64,000 nt of DNA from Brugia malayi (GCF_000002995.4 NW_025062475.1:13176687-13240686); one strand, 5' to 3'. Positions 25,887 through 39,700 are shown, counted from the stretch's first letter. Notes: generated by a model not told the origin, from the sequence alone. A program made the numbers and translations.

Positions 25887-27315
25887 TATTCTATGAAATT
25901 AAATTTTCTGATAATATTGGAAAATTTAATCAATTAATTTTAACATAAAATTTAAATTTTGACAAATTTTTAAAATAAAATTTAAATTGAAATGATTGAA
26001 ACCTGAAATGGTAATGTATTATCAGATGCAAGTGATGTTCCCATAACAGTACTTGCATTAGCTGAATGATAAATAACTGTAAAGCAATCCGTTGTTGGTT
26101 CCGGTCCAATCATACTACCCGGATATTCCATTCCGTTTAAAAGAAATTTGATCATTGATGTTTTACCAACCGAATACTACAATAAATTATATATCATTTT
26201 GAACATTTATCATAATTAGTTATCACTTATCAATTTAATTTATTCAATGGCTAAAAATTTTTTAATAACTTATCAAATATATTCAAATTTAATTTATTTA
26301 GAAACTAAGAAGTTATGATAATTTCAATTACTCTCAGTTAAAAATAAAAATATCAGTAAATTAATATACTTATTTACCTGTAAAAAAAAAAAAAAAAGCT
26401 AACCTGTCCAAGAAATAAAACCATCGGTTTAGCTTCAAATTCAGCACGATACAATGCTGGAGTATAAAATTGATCATAGATATGTCGTTTTTCCATAGGT
26501 AACATCTTTAATTTCTCTTTTTTGTTTTCTTTTTTAAACAGTACAATATAAAAAATAGAAATATTAATAATATAAAAAGTTTGAAAACAAAAAAAAACAA
26601 AAAAAAAAAGTTTTCCTTTTTTTTAAATTAAATTTTTTTTTTTTTTTTTTAACATTGTTAGATTAAATGATGTTATTAAGAAATGAAAAATTTTTTTATT
26701 TTATCCTCTAATTTTCACTTTAATTGGAAAATTTTTAGTCTATCATTAAAAATATTTTCTCAGAAATGAAATTGACTTCTAGCATTCAATTAATAAAATA
26801 TTCTTCCTCAGTTTTTTTTAGAATCAAAAAAAGTAAAAATAAAAAAAAGAATTTAAAAAATTAAGAAAGTCTAGAAAAAATTTTTTTATTTTTTAAAAAA
26901 GTTTATAAAGTTAAATACTTTTTGTTCATAATTTAGATAGAGTACTTCGGCGATGTTTTCTCTGGTTGGTAATGGTACTGGTGCCTAAAAAATATAGTAT
27001 TATTAAATTTACTTTAACATAAATTAACAGTTGAGAATATTTTAAGTAATTAAATAAATAATTTACTATTTTTTTTTTAACTTTAATTAACTTAAATTGT
27101 AAAGTTTTTCACCATCAAAGTTAATTGTTGAAGTATATAATAGTTGATCAAAATGGCATTCATTTATTTCTTTGTTACATTTTAACTTTTATAATCAATT
27201 CAACAAATTGATGGTTGTAAAATAAGAAATAAACTAAAAATTAAATTCATCCAAAAAAAAAAAAAAACCACTAACTACAAACCAATGGAACTGTTTTTTT
27301 TCGAAATAATCCCAT
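22479..27315 (-). CDS. EHD-family ATPase lacking an EH domain
   Basis: Eleven exons join in phase on the minus strand (27315-27283, 26984-26919, 26505-26404, 26176-26003, 25622-25449, 25285-25190, 25010-24852, 24684-24523, 23860-23741, 23461-23358, 22968-22479) to 559 residues. The dynamin-like ATPase core of EHD/RME-1 proteins is complete: P-loop GQYSVGKTS at 66-74, PEPTTD switch I, DTPG at 155-158 in FMDTPGILSGQKQRSSRGYD, NKAD at 221-224, and GALMWSL. The helical domain follows (VRKLNDVIKRAKKLKIHAL, then a segment to INDDIPRMVAAV). EHD proteins bind and tubulate endosomal membranes using ATP. In the family an EH domain follows the helices and binds NPF proteins. Here it is absent and replaced from about residue 413 by a highly charged K/S/E/D tail with six 14-residue repeats. 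This may be a nematode paralogue of RME-1; sarcalumenin is another EH-less relative but carries its acidic region at the N-terminus. The start follows EHD-like spacing to the P-loop. Confidence 0.93.
22527..22778 (-). repeat. 42-bp coding minisatellite in the EHD-like tail
   Basis: Six in-frame copies of a 42-bp unit encode 14-residue repeats of two kinds: KPKSDDVKPDSKES-like (three) then KPKSEEDKPESKRS-like (three). The repeat is open in several frames on both strands because of its composition, which explains overlapping open frames there. Confidence 0.9.
23167..23222. repeat. (GA)n microsatellite in EHD intron
   Basis: GA dinucleotide run in the intron before the last exon of the EHD-like gene. 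Confidence 0.8.
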
Positions 27316-27454
27316 TTATTTTTTATTTTTTTTTTTTTTTGTTTTATTTTAATCGATGATTATAACAAAACCGCTTGATAACAGTGAAATGAATAAAATG
27401 CCTATTTGAAGTAAAATTCATTGCATTTTATGAAAAATTTTTACACATTCAATT

Positions 27455-27560
27455 AATATAATACTGTACAATCATTATTAATTTATATTCCAATAATTCA
27501 AAATTATATAATATTGTACAATCATTATTAATTTATATTCCAATAATTCAAAATTATATA
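27455..27560. repeat. 50-bp tandem repeat, two copies
   Basis: ATTGTACAATCATTATTAAT followed by TTATATTCCAATAATTCAAA occurs twice with a 50-bp offset and one base difference (ATACTGTACA versus ATATTGTACA). Confidence 0.85.
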
Positions 27561-28254
27561 TTATAAATATTAAAATTAAAAAAAAATAAAAAACAAACTG
27601 TAATATATGAAAATTATTTTACATGAAAAAATATGAAAAAATTTTTTTTAAATTAAATTTTTTAAGTTATATGAAAAAATTTTATAATATAACATTTTTT
27701 TAAATTCTAAAATCATTTGATATAGTAATAGCAAAAAAATGAAAAAAATTTTTTTCTCTTCCTTATAAATTAAAATCTCAAAATATCCCCTCTCAATATT
27801 TTCATCATATCGAAATATTTAGTTTAAAATTTAAACATTCTCTCTCTCTCTCTTTCTCTCTCTCTCTTTCTCCCCTCCTCTCTCTCTCATTTATTTCTCT
27901 TTCTTTATTTTGCTTTACGCTTATTTCCTATCTATCAACAAATATAAAATTTGATACAGCGCATATAATTTCACATGAATACATTCCAGCATTATTGTTT
28001 AGCTTAAATTCTGGCGCAAATGTGTTACATTTGTTTATATTTGTGATATTTTAGAGCTTTCAATTCTTCTGGTATATCTCAGAGAGACTTAGTTTCTTCT
28101 CATATTTAAATGATACGAAATGGAAAAGAGTGTGATCCAGTTTTTCATACTATTTTAGCTTACAGTATTCAGCTGTGATATGATATTCGATATCTTTCTC
28201 AGGGGTGGGTCAGTTAGCCATCTGTATATAAAAATCCTGCTAAAGTCAATAGAT

Positions 28255-28626
28255 GGTGGTAGAATTCGATATATTACAGCTATTTGTGTATATGTATGTG
28301 TACGTATTCACGTGTACGTGTATGTGTACATGTGTGTGTATGTGTATGTATGTGTGTGTGTGTGTGTGTGTGTGTATTTCCATTTTTTTTTTTTAATTTT
28401 GCAGGATGGAAAATGTCTAAAGTTAAAAAGCTAAAAGCTGATCAAGAAGTGGTGATATAATTCTATATGTTCCAGCTGTATGTGATGTATGTATATGTAC
28501 GTGTATGTGTACGTGTACGTGCACGTGCACGTGCACGTCTATGTGTATGTATGTGTGTATTTCCACTTTTTTCATTATGAATAATTTTTGCAGGATGGAA
28601 AATATCTAAAGCTAAAAAGCTAAAAT
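28255..28626. repeat. Duplicated TG-rich block
   Basis: Two diverged units of about 190 bp each comprise a (TG/TA)n stretch, then TGTATTTCCA, a T-rich tract, and TTTGCAGGATGGAAAATGTC (second copy AATATC) with AAAAAGCTAAAA. The second copy is rich in CACGTG-type GTGCACGTGCACGTG steps (about 28505-28540). Confidence 0.75.
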
Positions 28627-28810
28627 AGCCAGCTGGCAATTTCAATTGGTTGCTTTTTAATGATTGCTGTAGATGGTGCAGTACAGCCGTATCACTTGCA
28701 GCAATCTCCGTATTTCCTCTTTGCTTTATATATTTATATTTATTATTATGCTATTCTCAGACAATAATGATAGCTTATGATAATTTTGATTCGAAATAGA
28801 TCGATTAATT

Positions 28811-29115
28811 GATTAATTAATTGAATTACTCTTCTCGTAATATATTTCAGGTGTAATTATTCATAATGGTACACGTTAAAATGTACTATAATACTTATGG
28901 GCACGTTGTATTTGTGCGTACGTAAAGTAATTGTTTGATTAATTTAATTATTATTCTCGTTATATATTTCAGATGAACTATAATACTTATGGGCACGTTG
29001 TGTTTGTACGTACGTGAAGTAATTGTTTGATTAATTGAATTACTCTTCTCGTAATATATTTCAGGTGTAATTATTCATAATGGTACACGTTAAAATGAAT
29101 TATAATACTTATGGG
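28811..29115. repeat. Degenerate three-copy repeat
   Basis: A block with TTCTCGTAATATATTTCAG, GGTGTAATTATTCATAATGG and TATAATACTTATGGGCACGT recurs three times at spacings of about 92 and 122 bp; the middle copy lacks the GGTGTAATTATTCATAATGG part. Confidence 0.75.
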
Positions 29116-29220
29116 CACGTTGTGCGTACGTCTTTCACCTGTTCAGCTATCGGTTTGAAATTTGTATTTTTTGTCCGAGCTGCCCCTTGAAAGACTAATG
29201 CCACCGATGCCCTCTTCTCT

Positions 29221-29259
<39 letters not shown>

Positions 29260-30014
29260 ATCAATTATTATATTTAAAAAAAAAAAAGTTTTTTTTCTCA
29301 AATTTTTGATCAAATTTCGATGAATTTACGGCACTTTCCCACGTCCATCTATCATCATACAGTTTACATCTCCAAGTGATACGGTATGATACAAAAATAA
29401 TGCAAAAGGTACTGTACAAATTGCAATAAATGAAAAGGCACAAAAATGTCTTTTTTTTTTTAAAAAAAAAAAAAACTATTTATTCATTTTATTTTTCTTT
29501 TTAAAAATATATTTAATTATCTATTTTAATTAATGGGCAAAGAAATATGTTGGAGATGGGTAAGAAATATATATATATATATATATATTATAGACATATG
29601 CTAGATGCGCTAATTGTAGTAATTTTAGTTACAACTAAATTTGTAAGATAAATAAGCGCTATGTATTGTGTGCGTGTGTGTATGTGTGGGTAGTTCGAAT
29701 GTTCAAATTTATCAAAGCAAAAAAAAAAAAAGGAAAAAAGGAAAAAAGAAAAAGAAAGAGAATAGGAAAGAGGATAATAGCGCCCAGAGGGATGGATAAG
29801 CTTCAATATTTATCTTCCAATAGAATGGAAGATGCATTTGAAAAAAGCAATCATTAATATCAAAATCAACAACAACAACAACAATAACAACAGCAACAAC
29901 AGTGATAACAACAATAGATAGCAGTGATAGCAGTGATATCAGTGCTAGCAGTGTTAGCTATTTCAAGAAAGAAATCTATCAAATTCATCCTATCGCTATT
30001 GCTAATATATATCA

Positions 30015-31590
30015 ATGGCTATCATTCGTTCACCAATGTGGTGCTTTACTAAAATATCAATTCTTAAATGGCTTCAATTGGTTAGCTATTTATTTATTTA
30101 TTTATTTATTTTTAGAGATGCACTTTTTTAAATTATAACTGAATTGATTGAGAATTACTTAAAAATTTGTTTTGAAGTTAAAATAACAGATAATTCTTTT
30201 ATTATTAATTCTAATTGATAATAAGCAGATTATAGTCAAAGTATTATGAGAGACATCCGTTATAAATTTTCATCTTTGAAAAAAATTTATTATTATTTTT
30301 AATTGTTCTCTTCTGTTTACTGCTTATCATTTAGTCTTAGTCTTATCTGATTTTTCATATCATTTTCTACTAATTTAATCTCTAATTGAAAATTTCTGAT
30401 TAAAACTGATTCTAAAGATATTTGTTATCGTTAGAAATTTCAAATTTAATAAATTTTTTTTTTTGAACATAAAGCCACACACACAGACATACACAATTTA
30501 CAATTTAATGGTCACTTCACTAAGGTCAATTGTCCACTTCTTTTCTCGATCTATTTTCTCGACATCTTCTATTTGTTATATCTAAGCATTATTTATTCTG
30601 GACTGTTTCAACTTTATAGCACTACAAATATTTTTTTCATCAGTAAATAAATTGATTTAGTTTCATTGCATATATCACATAGTGCTCTTTCTTTCAGGTA
30701 TGTTCTCTGGTGATTATCATTTTTATCAGTGATGGAAGATATCAATGGTTCATATACACAGTTATTTTCTTCATTTCTGTCTTACTTATCCTATGCACCT
30801 CGTTGACATTACTGATGCAATACATTGGTATAAAGAATATTTACAATATTGTTAGTTTCGAATTATTTTATTTATAATGATATCATAGTAATGTTTTGAT
30901 ATTGATAGTGCAATCATTTATTATCAGTGAGTTTATCATTGCTTAACATATACGTAATTGTTTTATTGGTCAATGTGACAGTTCTTGGATGTATGTTTTA
31001 TAAAAAAAAAAAAAATTTAAATAAATCTTATCATAAAAATATATTGAAGTAAAAAAAAATTTAATAAATAATATTTGAGATTTTATAATATTTGTAAAAT
31101 TTCAGGAAGTGATATTTAATTTAATAGCATTTTCCTTATCTTTATTAGCTGGTTCAGTATTAACCTATGACCTGATAAAAATGGTTTCTGGTAGTTTCAC
31201 GCATCATCGATATCTTCCACCAACAAATATTGGTAAAGATAGTTGGAAGAATCGAATTGCTGTTTGTACGGTATAATGTTTTTAATTTTTTTAATTCCTT
31301 GCTTAGTTAATTAATTCAATTTTAAGTTTTGATATTGATTAATCATTAACTGATAAATCATTTAAGCAATGTGTTTATTTCTACAATTAATGATAATTTT
31401 ACATGTATCATTTTTATTCTTATTCATTACAACGTTTTTACATTGTGTTTATTCTTATTTTATTTTATTTTTATTTTTATTTTTTTTGAAACTTAAAATT
31501 ATTTTTCAGATATTTCTGCTTCTGAAGACGCTATTTTATCAGGCATCATTTATATTAATCAAACATAAAGGAAGAAATTTGGATCAATAG
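30015..31590 (+). CDS. MARVEL-like four-helix membrane protein
   Basis: Four exons (30015-30080, 30698-30850, 31106-31270, 31510-31590), all joined at phase 0, encode 154 residues starting MAIIRSPMWCFTKISILKWL. Four hydrophobic segments are evident: helix 1 ILKWLQLVCSLVIIIFI, helix 2 around FIYTVIFFISVLLILCTSLT, helix 3 around FNLIAFSLSLLAGSVLTYDL, helix 4 around CTIFLLLKTLFYQASFILI. Short N- and C-termini, four helices and a small loop after helix 1 match MARVEL/CMTM-type proteins of vesicle and junction membranes. That is a fold-level resemblance, not a firm family call. The loop between helices 3 and 4 carries HHRYLPPTN. The end of exon 2 is chosen at GTTAGT (30851) because an earlier GT at 30828 puts exon 3 out of frame. 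An alternative donor at 31232 would connect to the exons at 32962-34799. Confidence 0.68.
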
Positions 31591-32944
31591 AAACATTTTA
31601 ACGCATATTTTGTTGTTTTATTCCTATTTTTGTTTTAAAAATTTAAAAATTACTCTGAAAAAAATTATGAAAAACTTCTCAAATACATAAATCAATAACT
31701 TTGTTTACTCTTAAAAAGTTACTAAATTATACAAACTCAAATGCATTGCATCATTTATAATACTTAAGTGAATTATCATCTTATCAATAAAGTAACATCT
31801 ATGAGATATCATTACCATAACAATTATCATATCAGTTAATAAAATCACAAATAACATTTATCTTTCCTTGTTAAAATTACCAATTTTTTTTTTCACCACT
31901 GAACATTTTTTTTTTTACATTTGCTATATTATAAATAAATTTTCAATTCCTAAATTAAATACATTACATTTGCTATAGCATAAATAAATTTTTTAATTTC
32001 TAAATTAAATTAAATACATTACATTTGCTAGATTATAAATATAACTAAATTTGAAATCAATAAATTTTTTTTGTTCCTAAATTTTCAATTCCTAAATTAA
32101 ATCAATTAATAGCAATAACAATTAAGACAATCGATATTATTATTCTCACATTGTATTGGAATATTCGATAGATAATTATATTTATTTGTGACAATTTGCT
32201 TTAAATTCATCATCCTATATTAATTCAGATATAAATTTTGTGACAAAATTTAAATAAATTTTTTTTTTTCATATATTTGATAAAAAAATTAACAGCATAA
32301 AATTGCTATTTTCCATTTCCATTTTATTCTTATCAATTTTGTAAACTTCTGAGAAGTGGTCTAAATTGTTTATTGAAACTCTCTCTCTCTCTCTCTTTTT
32401 ATCTTTTTTTTTTTTTGCGGATATTTTTGCTGTTTTTGAAATTTATGAAATCGATAATCAATGGAGGCAATTTATAATATGTCGTTCTTTTGGTGCGTTT
32501 CATTGTTGATTATCAAAATTTCAAAGATTGATTTTTAAATCAGAAAAGATCAAAAGTTCTATTTGAATTGCACGAGTTTCTCCTTGAATTTCATTTATGA
32601 TAATTAATGATTAGCGATAAAATCATTAGTGTTAATTGTTATCATTAACTTTTATCATTTATTCTTCCTAAAAATGCTAAAGCAAAAAAAAAAAAAAAAA
32701 AAAAAAAATAAAAGATAAATAAAAAATAAAATAAATACTTTTCATTTATAGATTAACAATAAATTTAAAGATTTAAGGAAATCAATGCTATACTCTTTAA
32801 TTCTATATTAATAGTTTCCTTTTTTTTTTTTTTTTTCTTTTTTTTTTGTTTAATTTATAATAATATTCTTTTTATTGATAAATAGATAATCTTTCAAAGT
32901 TTAAAATTACCTATTTAAAATTACTTACAATAAAAAGATTCCAG
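31591..32944. other. AT-rich interval or intron
   Basis: No gene is supported. Contains a short direct repeat (ACATTTGCTATATTATAAATAAAT-like, three degenerate copies about 31917-32045), a (CT)n at 32379-32396 and poly-A/T runs. If the downstream exons are an alternative 3' end of the MARVEL gene, this is intron. Confidence 0.5.
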
Positions 32945-33532
32945 TATACAAACAACTCTAGTATTACTGGTGAGTACAATTATATTCTGGTGGGGATGTT
33001 GCAATCGATCACTTAACCATCTTAAAAAAACACATCAGCGTTCATCGGATGAAACCGGAATTAATACAGCACCGGTTGATAATGCAATACGGACAACAAA
33101 AACAGCACCTGAAGATGCTCAATCGCCAGCTTTATCAAAATCACAATCATTTCCTCGTACATCGGTGATTAATTTTTTGATATATTTTAGAATAGATATA
33201 GTTTAATTGTTAATATTAGTTTAATTATTAATTCTATATAAACATCATAGATTATTTATTGTAACAATTGCGCCATCAAAAAAAAAAAAAAAAAAAAAAA
33301 GAAAAAATGGATTTAATCTTAAGCTATGATAAATTGAGATTTAAGGAAAAGATTAGAAAAAAACTTTAGTGAATTAATGAATGATTAAGCATTTTTTTTT
33401 TCATTTTTTTTTTTTTCGCTGTTGTTAGTTTTGAATGAAAATAGAAAGAAAATTAAAGTAAAAATATGAATGAATATTTTAGTAAAAAATTAATTTATTG
33501 AAATTTTACATGATTAAAAAAAAAATGAATGA

Positions 33533-33570
<38 letters not shown>

Positions 33571-34447
33571 AACATATCATTTGCTTACTTGATAAGATTG
33601 ATAGTACATTACATTCCATTAGAGAACTTTTTAGTCCGACAAATCAGTAGATGCAACACAGGCAGAAACTATGAAATTTATTCGTCAAGTAAGCAAACTA
33701 TTTTGTTATAGTGATAAGCTAGTGTATTCATAATGATAAGAATTTCTTTTTTTGATATGAACTTAATTTTTTAAATAATACTCTGTTTCTGCCAAATGAA
33801 TTTTTAATTTTAAAATAGAGTTAAAATTAAAATGAGAAACAAAAGAAGATTGAATGGAATAAATAGAGTAATAACATAATCAAAAAAGTATTTATCAAAT
33901 TTATATTATAAATTGATTGAAGTTTATATGAAAAAATGAATTTTGCAGTCACTATCAAAATCAAAATCGTTAAAAATGAAGAAAAATTTGGACTCATCAC
34001 AACCAGAAGTTATTATTTTAATAATTGATCCTTTTTTTTTTTTTTAATTTTGCTACTGATATATTTACTAAAATTGGAGAATATTTTAATGAAATTATAC
34101 TTATACAAGAAGTATTTCATACTTATCATCAATACTTAAGTAAGTACTAATGTTATTTTATTATTTAATATTCAAATTAATTTGATTAGAAAAAAATAAA
34201 AAGGGAGAGAGAGAGAGAGAGAGGGAGAAAAGAAAGCAAGGATATGTTAGTACAATTTTAGAATGACTAATTAAATTTTATGTTCAATACCTTAAGTTTC
34301 TTCTTTTTTTTCACTAAAAAATCATATATATCGATAGTGGCGCATTTCGGCATTTATTCTAATAATTATTCAAAAAGTTTTAAGTTTCAAATTAAAATTT
34401 ATACATAGTATACTTACTTATGAAAATAATACATATTATAAAAAATA

Positions 34448-34486
<39 letters not shown>

Positions 34487-34799
34487 GCATAAAGGAGAAC
34501 AAGATTCATTTGCTACACATATTCCAAAGAAACGAGTTGCCAGAAGAAGCACAGAGGTTTCTGCTTTTATTTCCCATCTTTTTGTACAAATTTTATAAAG
34601 TATGATTAAAACTTAAAAAAAAAAAAAAAAAAGGCGAAAAAGTATTACATTTTTTGAAACTTTCATTTTTGAAATTTAAATTTGAATAAGAAAAATGCAT
34701 TTCTTATAGATTAAAGCAAGACCACCGGTACGTTGTGATCGTGACGATTACAAAACAATTCCGGCACATATGTTGCCCTCATCAACTGATGATCTTTGA
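32945..34799 (+). CDS. Membrane helix plus basic tail: separate gene or alternative 3' end
   Basis: Five exons in consistent phase (32945 or 32962-33164, 33635-33688, 33949-34008, 34488-34556, 34710-34799, TGA) encode a hydrophobic helix (LLVSTIIFWWGCC) followed by a hydrophilic Ser/Lys/Arg-rich tail ending VRCDRDDYKTIPAHMLPSST. No start codon is apparent just upstream. With the acceptor at 32962 the first exon needs a donor leaving one base of a codon. The MARVEL-like exon ending at 31232 (GTAAAG donor) provides exactly that and would place this helix as an alternative fourth helix, giving a protein of about 273 residues. With the acceptor at 32945 an unseen upstream exon is required. I do not recognise the tail; its SKSQS/SLSKSKS runs could be phosphorylation sites. 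The real exons are more certain than the gene boundaries. Confidence 0.55.
33531..33570. repeat. (GATT)n microsatellite
   Basis: Tetranucleotide run in the intron after the first exon of the 32945-34799 model. A (TTA)n run at about 34450-34486 directly precedes another acceptor in the same model. Confidence 0.9.
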
Positions 34800-35135
34800 A
34801 AAAAAATAAAAATAAAAAATATGGAAGAATTACTATCAATCCAAAAAACTTATCAAATTGATAGTTACAGAGATAATTTTATTGTTGAGTGAGCATCTCA
34901 ACTTACTCAAATGCAACAAATTATAAAATTCATTTTTTGATTTATAAATGAAATTGTAGGATAATTTTAGCATGTGATAATATCATTTATGATATTCTTG
35001 TGATTCAAATAAACAAACATTTATATTTATGTCTGAAATAATTGCAATCGAAATAAACAAAAATTTCATATTGATATGCTGAAATGAATGATAATTTATC
35101 CATTTCATAATTTAAATGTATAAAATGGAAGAAAT
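34800..35135. other. Short unique flank left of the inverted repeat
   Basis: 3' flank of the preceding exons (AATAAA just after the stop at about 34806) running to the edge of the inverted duplication at 35136. Nothing else was seen. Confidence 0.6.
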
Positions 35136-35269
35136 TTCATTAACCAAAATTTGAAGCAATTGTGTTATTTAGCAATATTAACGTGAAATAATTTTTATAA
35201 CAATGTCAAAAGACAGTCAAGAATAGAAATGCTTGTAGTATATTAGCAGATTTGTTACAAAAAGTATCA

Positions 35270-35434
35270 TTATTCTCGACATTTGCAACCAAATGCAAAT
35301 ATGCGCAAAGATGTAAATGTGTTAGAACAAAATTTATAATTTAATTCCCGTAAAATATTGAGCAAAATGTACAAAAGAAGAAATAAGCAATACAAAATAC
35401 AAAGAGTGGACCAAGTATCATTGTTACACCTTTT
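35270..35434 (-). other. Doubtful third C-terminal exon, left syntaxin copy
   Basis: Acceptor GTCTAG followed by 55 codons in the phase required by the last common syntaxin exon, with a hydrophobic stretch (LCILYCLFLLLYILLNIL) and a stop. The corresponding segment in the right arm has the same length but two amino-acid changes (C/Y, G/C), whereas all other syntaxin exons are unchanged. That argues against coding function. Confidence 0.2.
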
Positions 35435-36625
35435 CTAGACAAAAAATTAAATTCGTCAACAATTTCACCTAAATTTTTGCACAACATTGTAACAACACAA
35501 AACTCTAAACTAATTATAACGAAAAAAGTACGACAATAATACAAAACATTGCTTTTTCGTTAAATAAATTGAGAAGCTTACAATAAATAAATAAAAAAAA
35601 AAAATTGAATTCATCAACAATTTCACCTGTCATCTTTGTTATCCACCTTTCATCTTTGTTATTGACGCTTAAACTTAAACAAAACTTTAAACGCCTGAGA
35701 AGCTAGTAGCAAACTGAGGGGTAGTAGAAAACAGCACTGACGCAGAAAATCCTACATTTCATTGAATTTCTGAAAAACCCAATGATCACTTTCTCATGTT
35801 CTATTCAGCTCCATCAATTGATAGCAGTCAAAATTAGTTTGCAAATCTGAGCCAAATTTATGCGAACCGTGGTGCAATCTATTTGCTGATTCTCACCGGA
35901 AATCTTTTCCGTTTAGTCTATCGGCCAACCTCAAATATGGACGAATCAGGAAGTCACTGCAAGTAGTAACTTGACTGCTTCGCCCATAGTAATAATGTAA
36001 TCTCTGCAATTACGCTTACTTCAACTGATACTAACTGATCAACTTATCATTGAATTGTTTACTTTATTTACATTAAGTGACGCAAATGTAATTACAATGG
36101 CAAATATAAATAAATTACATGGCAAGAAAATGAAAAAATTACAATTTCTATCCTTTAATACAATTATTATCAATCAAATTACCCGTAGATGATGAAGATG
36201 GGTAGCATCCCGGGTATTTCGAGAATGGATATTCAAGGATAAAAGCTACCATCATATGGATATCCTATTCAAACACCAACAAACAGCATTGTAAACCTTT
36301 TTAAAAACTAATACTTTGTCATTTTTGAAAGGCAGTGAGATTGAAAAGCATATATATTTTGCTCCATTGAAACTGTATATCACTTTTCAAGACACATTTC
36401 TACCTCTTTTTACTTCCTCTTACTTATCAAAAGAGAAAAGGTCAAATTTCATACTTCCCCGAGATGACACAGCTTTGTTATGAGCATATTATCAAATCCA
36501 CACTTATCATTTGCACTTCTCAAAACAATATCTCAAAAATAATGCCTAAACAAATTCCGAAACTGAAAATTTAAATCCATATGTATAAACAAAATGAATT
36601 GCACTTGAAAAGAGAACGTATTGTA

Positions 36626-36631
36626 TTTATT
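36626..36631 (-). terminator. Candidate poly(A) signal, left syntaxin copy
   Basis: AATAAA on the minus strand about 82 nt after the stop of the distal membrane-anchor exon; mirrored in the right copy at 60382-60387. Confidence 0.5.
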
Positions 36632-36712
36632 CAGGTACCACATTCTATCTGCACATTCCGACTGTTAACACTGATCGATAAGCATCGATCAGGACGCTCC
36701 TCCGGAGAAAGC

Positions 36713-39700
36713 CTATTTCTGCGACGATTTGGATGACCCACCAACGTAGATAACAAAGAATAGTACCAGCGACATCAATAACAACGCAATGAATACCAAA
36801 ATGCAAATCTTTTTCTGAAATGTTACACGTGACCCAACTTTGGGTAGGCAAATAAATTTTTCCCATCGCAAATGTAATTAACCTGTTAAACGCATTATTT
36901 CTAAATAATAAACCGTACTTCCCACTGATAAGCAGAAAAGTAGCTTACGTGAACATCCGGAAAAGCTAACGCTAAACTTTCCATGTTATCATTTGTCACC
37001 TATTAATTGGCATGTCGCACCCTCTCTCATTATCGTCACATGTTATTAGTTAACAATAACAAAGTGATTCATTCTTCCGAAAAAATTTGTTATTGCACAA
37101 AATATGACAAATGTAGAAAGCAAATGAAATGAGTGACAAAAAAGTTGGATTACGAATTCTACAAAAGGTGTGAAATAATACGATTTCAGTATGTTTACCT
37201 CCGACCAATTGTAGGATTAAAAATTCGAAGCTTTCGCTTCATTTATTTATGGAAGTAACAAATAATCTCTGACCACCGCCAATCAATCAAAAACTGTTTG
37301 TTAATAAAGCCAAATTAATAAGCAATTTTTTTGATTGTGCTGAACAGAAGAATAAATCAAATCAGAAAAATAATAATAGGCAGCAATTTTTAGTTAAGCA
37401 TAAATTTCATTAACACCACTTCATAACCTTTCGCATTTTAAAAAAAAAATCTACAACAAAAGGTTGAAAAAAAGTTTTAGCCACCGAAAAGAATTTGCAC
37501 TTTCTTTTCGAACAAACAACAATTCCACGGTCTAATGACAAACACTATAAGCCAATATTTCTGCTTTGAAAAGAAAAGAAATGGATGAAACATACGATTT
37601 ACCCATGAATGGAATTACAATCGATAATGAAAAATAAAATCACATGTCAAACAACCCCCAAAAACAAATAAAATCAAACTAATTTCTATGCTTTAAATGA
37701 AATTTTCCAATACATTTAATACTTTTGAAACTTCTCTGAAAGACACCTAATAGTATATGAAATGAAAAAATACACTATCAAATTGCATATACATGGCTAC
37801 TTGTCGATTCAATATTTCTAAACAAATAAAGCAGTAGCCATTATTCAGAAGCAATGGAAGGAGAAATTTAAATTTGAAAAACAGTCTAATCAGAGTTTCT
37901 AGCAAACACAATAAATTTCAAAATCTGTAAACTTTGGATTTTTCTCTCACTTTCTTCAACTTCCAACCTTCCTTTTTCTTTTTCAAAATTTCATACTGCT
38001 CACTTAGATACCAAAAAGACTATTGCATTAAGACCTTTGCAATATATCACAAAAGGATTGAAAATCAACAATATCAGATTAAAGCAAACAAATTCTAAGA
38101 AATCAAAAAAGGAAAAATTGAACTGCTTTCACAGTATACAAAATTGCGAATTCAAAAATAAAATTACCAATTCGATTTAATGACAAATCAGCACATTTAT
38201 GCAAAAAACAAATGACGAAATACAACTAATCATTGCTTTTTGAAATCATAGGCTAATCGAAAAGAAAAAAAAAAAAAAAACATTTTATTGCAAAATTACA
38301 TAAATTACTGATTTAATAATTAAACGAACATATTCAACGTTATAAAAACAAAAATAAGGTAATAGAAGAATAACTTAATCTGTCAGATTTCCCGATTCTA
38401 GTGTAAATAAATTTTGGTTATTTTGGTTTTAACAAATATTATTACATCCAGTTCTCCAACTACCAAAACCTAAAGAATAAATTTAAAAAATTTTCCCAGT
38501 TTTGTTACAGTAAAATATTATGCGATTTTCGAATGTTCACTGCACGAATCATAAGATAATTGTTGGGGAAAAAAAATGCTGCAGAAATGGATGTATAAAC
38601 AAAGGTGAAATTTATGCAAATTCAGGCAGTGATGAAGCAAGAAAAAAAGATGATTGCTACGAACGGTCGTCATCAGTAAACAAAGAAACATCGTAAATAA
38701 GCCGTGTTATGATTACACACATATAATAAAACTGAGATAATAAGAAACAACAAATAATTGCAAGAAGCTATAATGCTGATTTTAAGGGAAAAACATGAAT
38801 GATAACAAATATGTTTAAATAATAGCAAAATGAGTGGCCTGATATCTCAGAAAGGACTTGGAATAAATGTCATCAACATGAGGACCAGTATGGCGATTAG
38901 AATTGTCACGCAAATCAATATCATTATCTTCTTCTGAAAGGAGAATAATGCATCTTTCATTTTGATTTTTGCAACTTTTTCCTTTTCTCTTAGTTACTGC
39001 TAAATAGCAAAAATCACATCGGAAACCAACAAGGAAGTAATCTACTGAGACAATAATCAAGTTAACTAAATAAGTAGGTAGCTTTTCATTCTGTTTACAT
39101 CATTTATGGACAAAACTGTTTGAAAGAAACCAAAAAGTTTCTAGCATGAAACATGCATCACAATTAGAACAACGAAATTTCAAACAACCACAACCACAGC
39201 AATCAAAAAAGCATAGTTGCAACCACCACAAAACGAATCACTTTCAAGACATTGTCACAAATATCTCAACAACTCAACTATTCTATCCAAATATTCCCCA
39301 ACTTTACCCGTGAAATTCACAAATGGTTGATGAAGAATAGTAGAGTCTGAGGTACATTCTACACTTATAACTTCAAAATTTGCTGCGGTGAATAGCAAGT
39401 TTACATCCTACCTAAACACTGATCGTAGCCATAAGAACTATGAGAAACACATCGTAGCAAAGATACTAAAGAGGTAGAAAATGCCCAAATATTCCCTTTC
39501 CCCGATTTCTACAACAATAGTAAAAAGCAGTGAAAAGTTGTCATTGACAGAAATAATTAGATGGAAAATTTGCAATTTTAGGCAAGAAAGCAAAAAAAAA
39601 AAAAAAAAAAATACTTAGAATATAGACTATTAATGTCGATAACGATATCCTTTTCCGCAACAAAGATAAAATGATTTCCCACAAAAAAAGGGTAACAATT

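Larger units (their letters stand above)
27316..30014. other. Divergent promoter region with many repeats
   Basis: Separates the start of the EHD-like gene (minus) from the MARVEL-like gene (plus), so it should hold both promoters. It contains a 50-bp tandem pair, CT and TG microsatellites, a duplicated TG-rich block (28255-28626), a three-copy degenerate repeat (28811-29115), an AT run near 29570 and CAA runs near 29867-29920. No gene is supported. Confidence 0.6.
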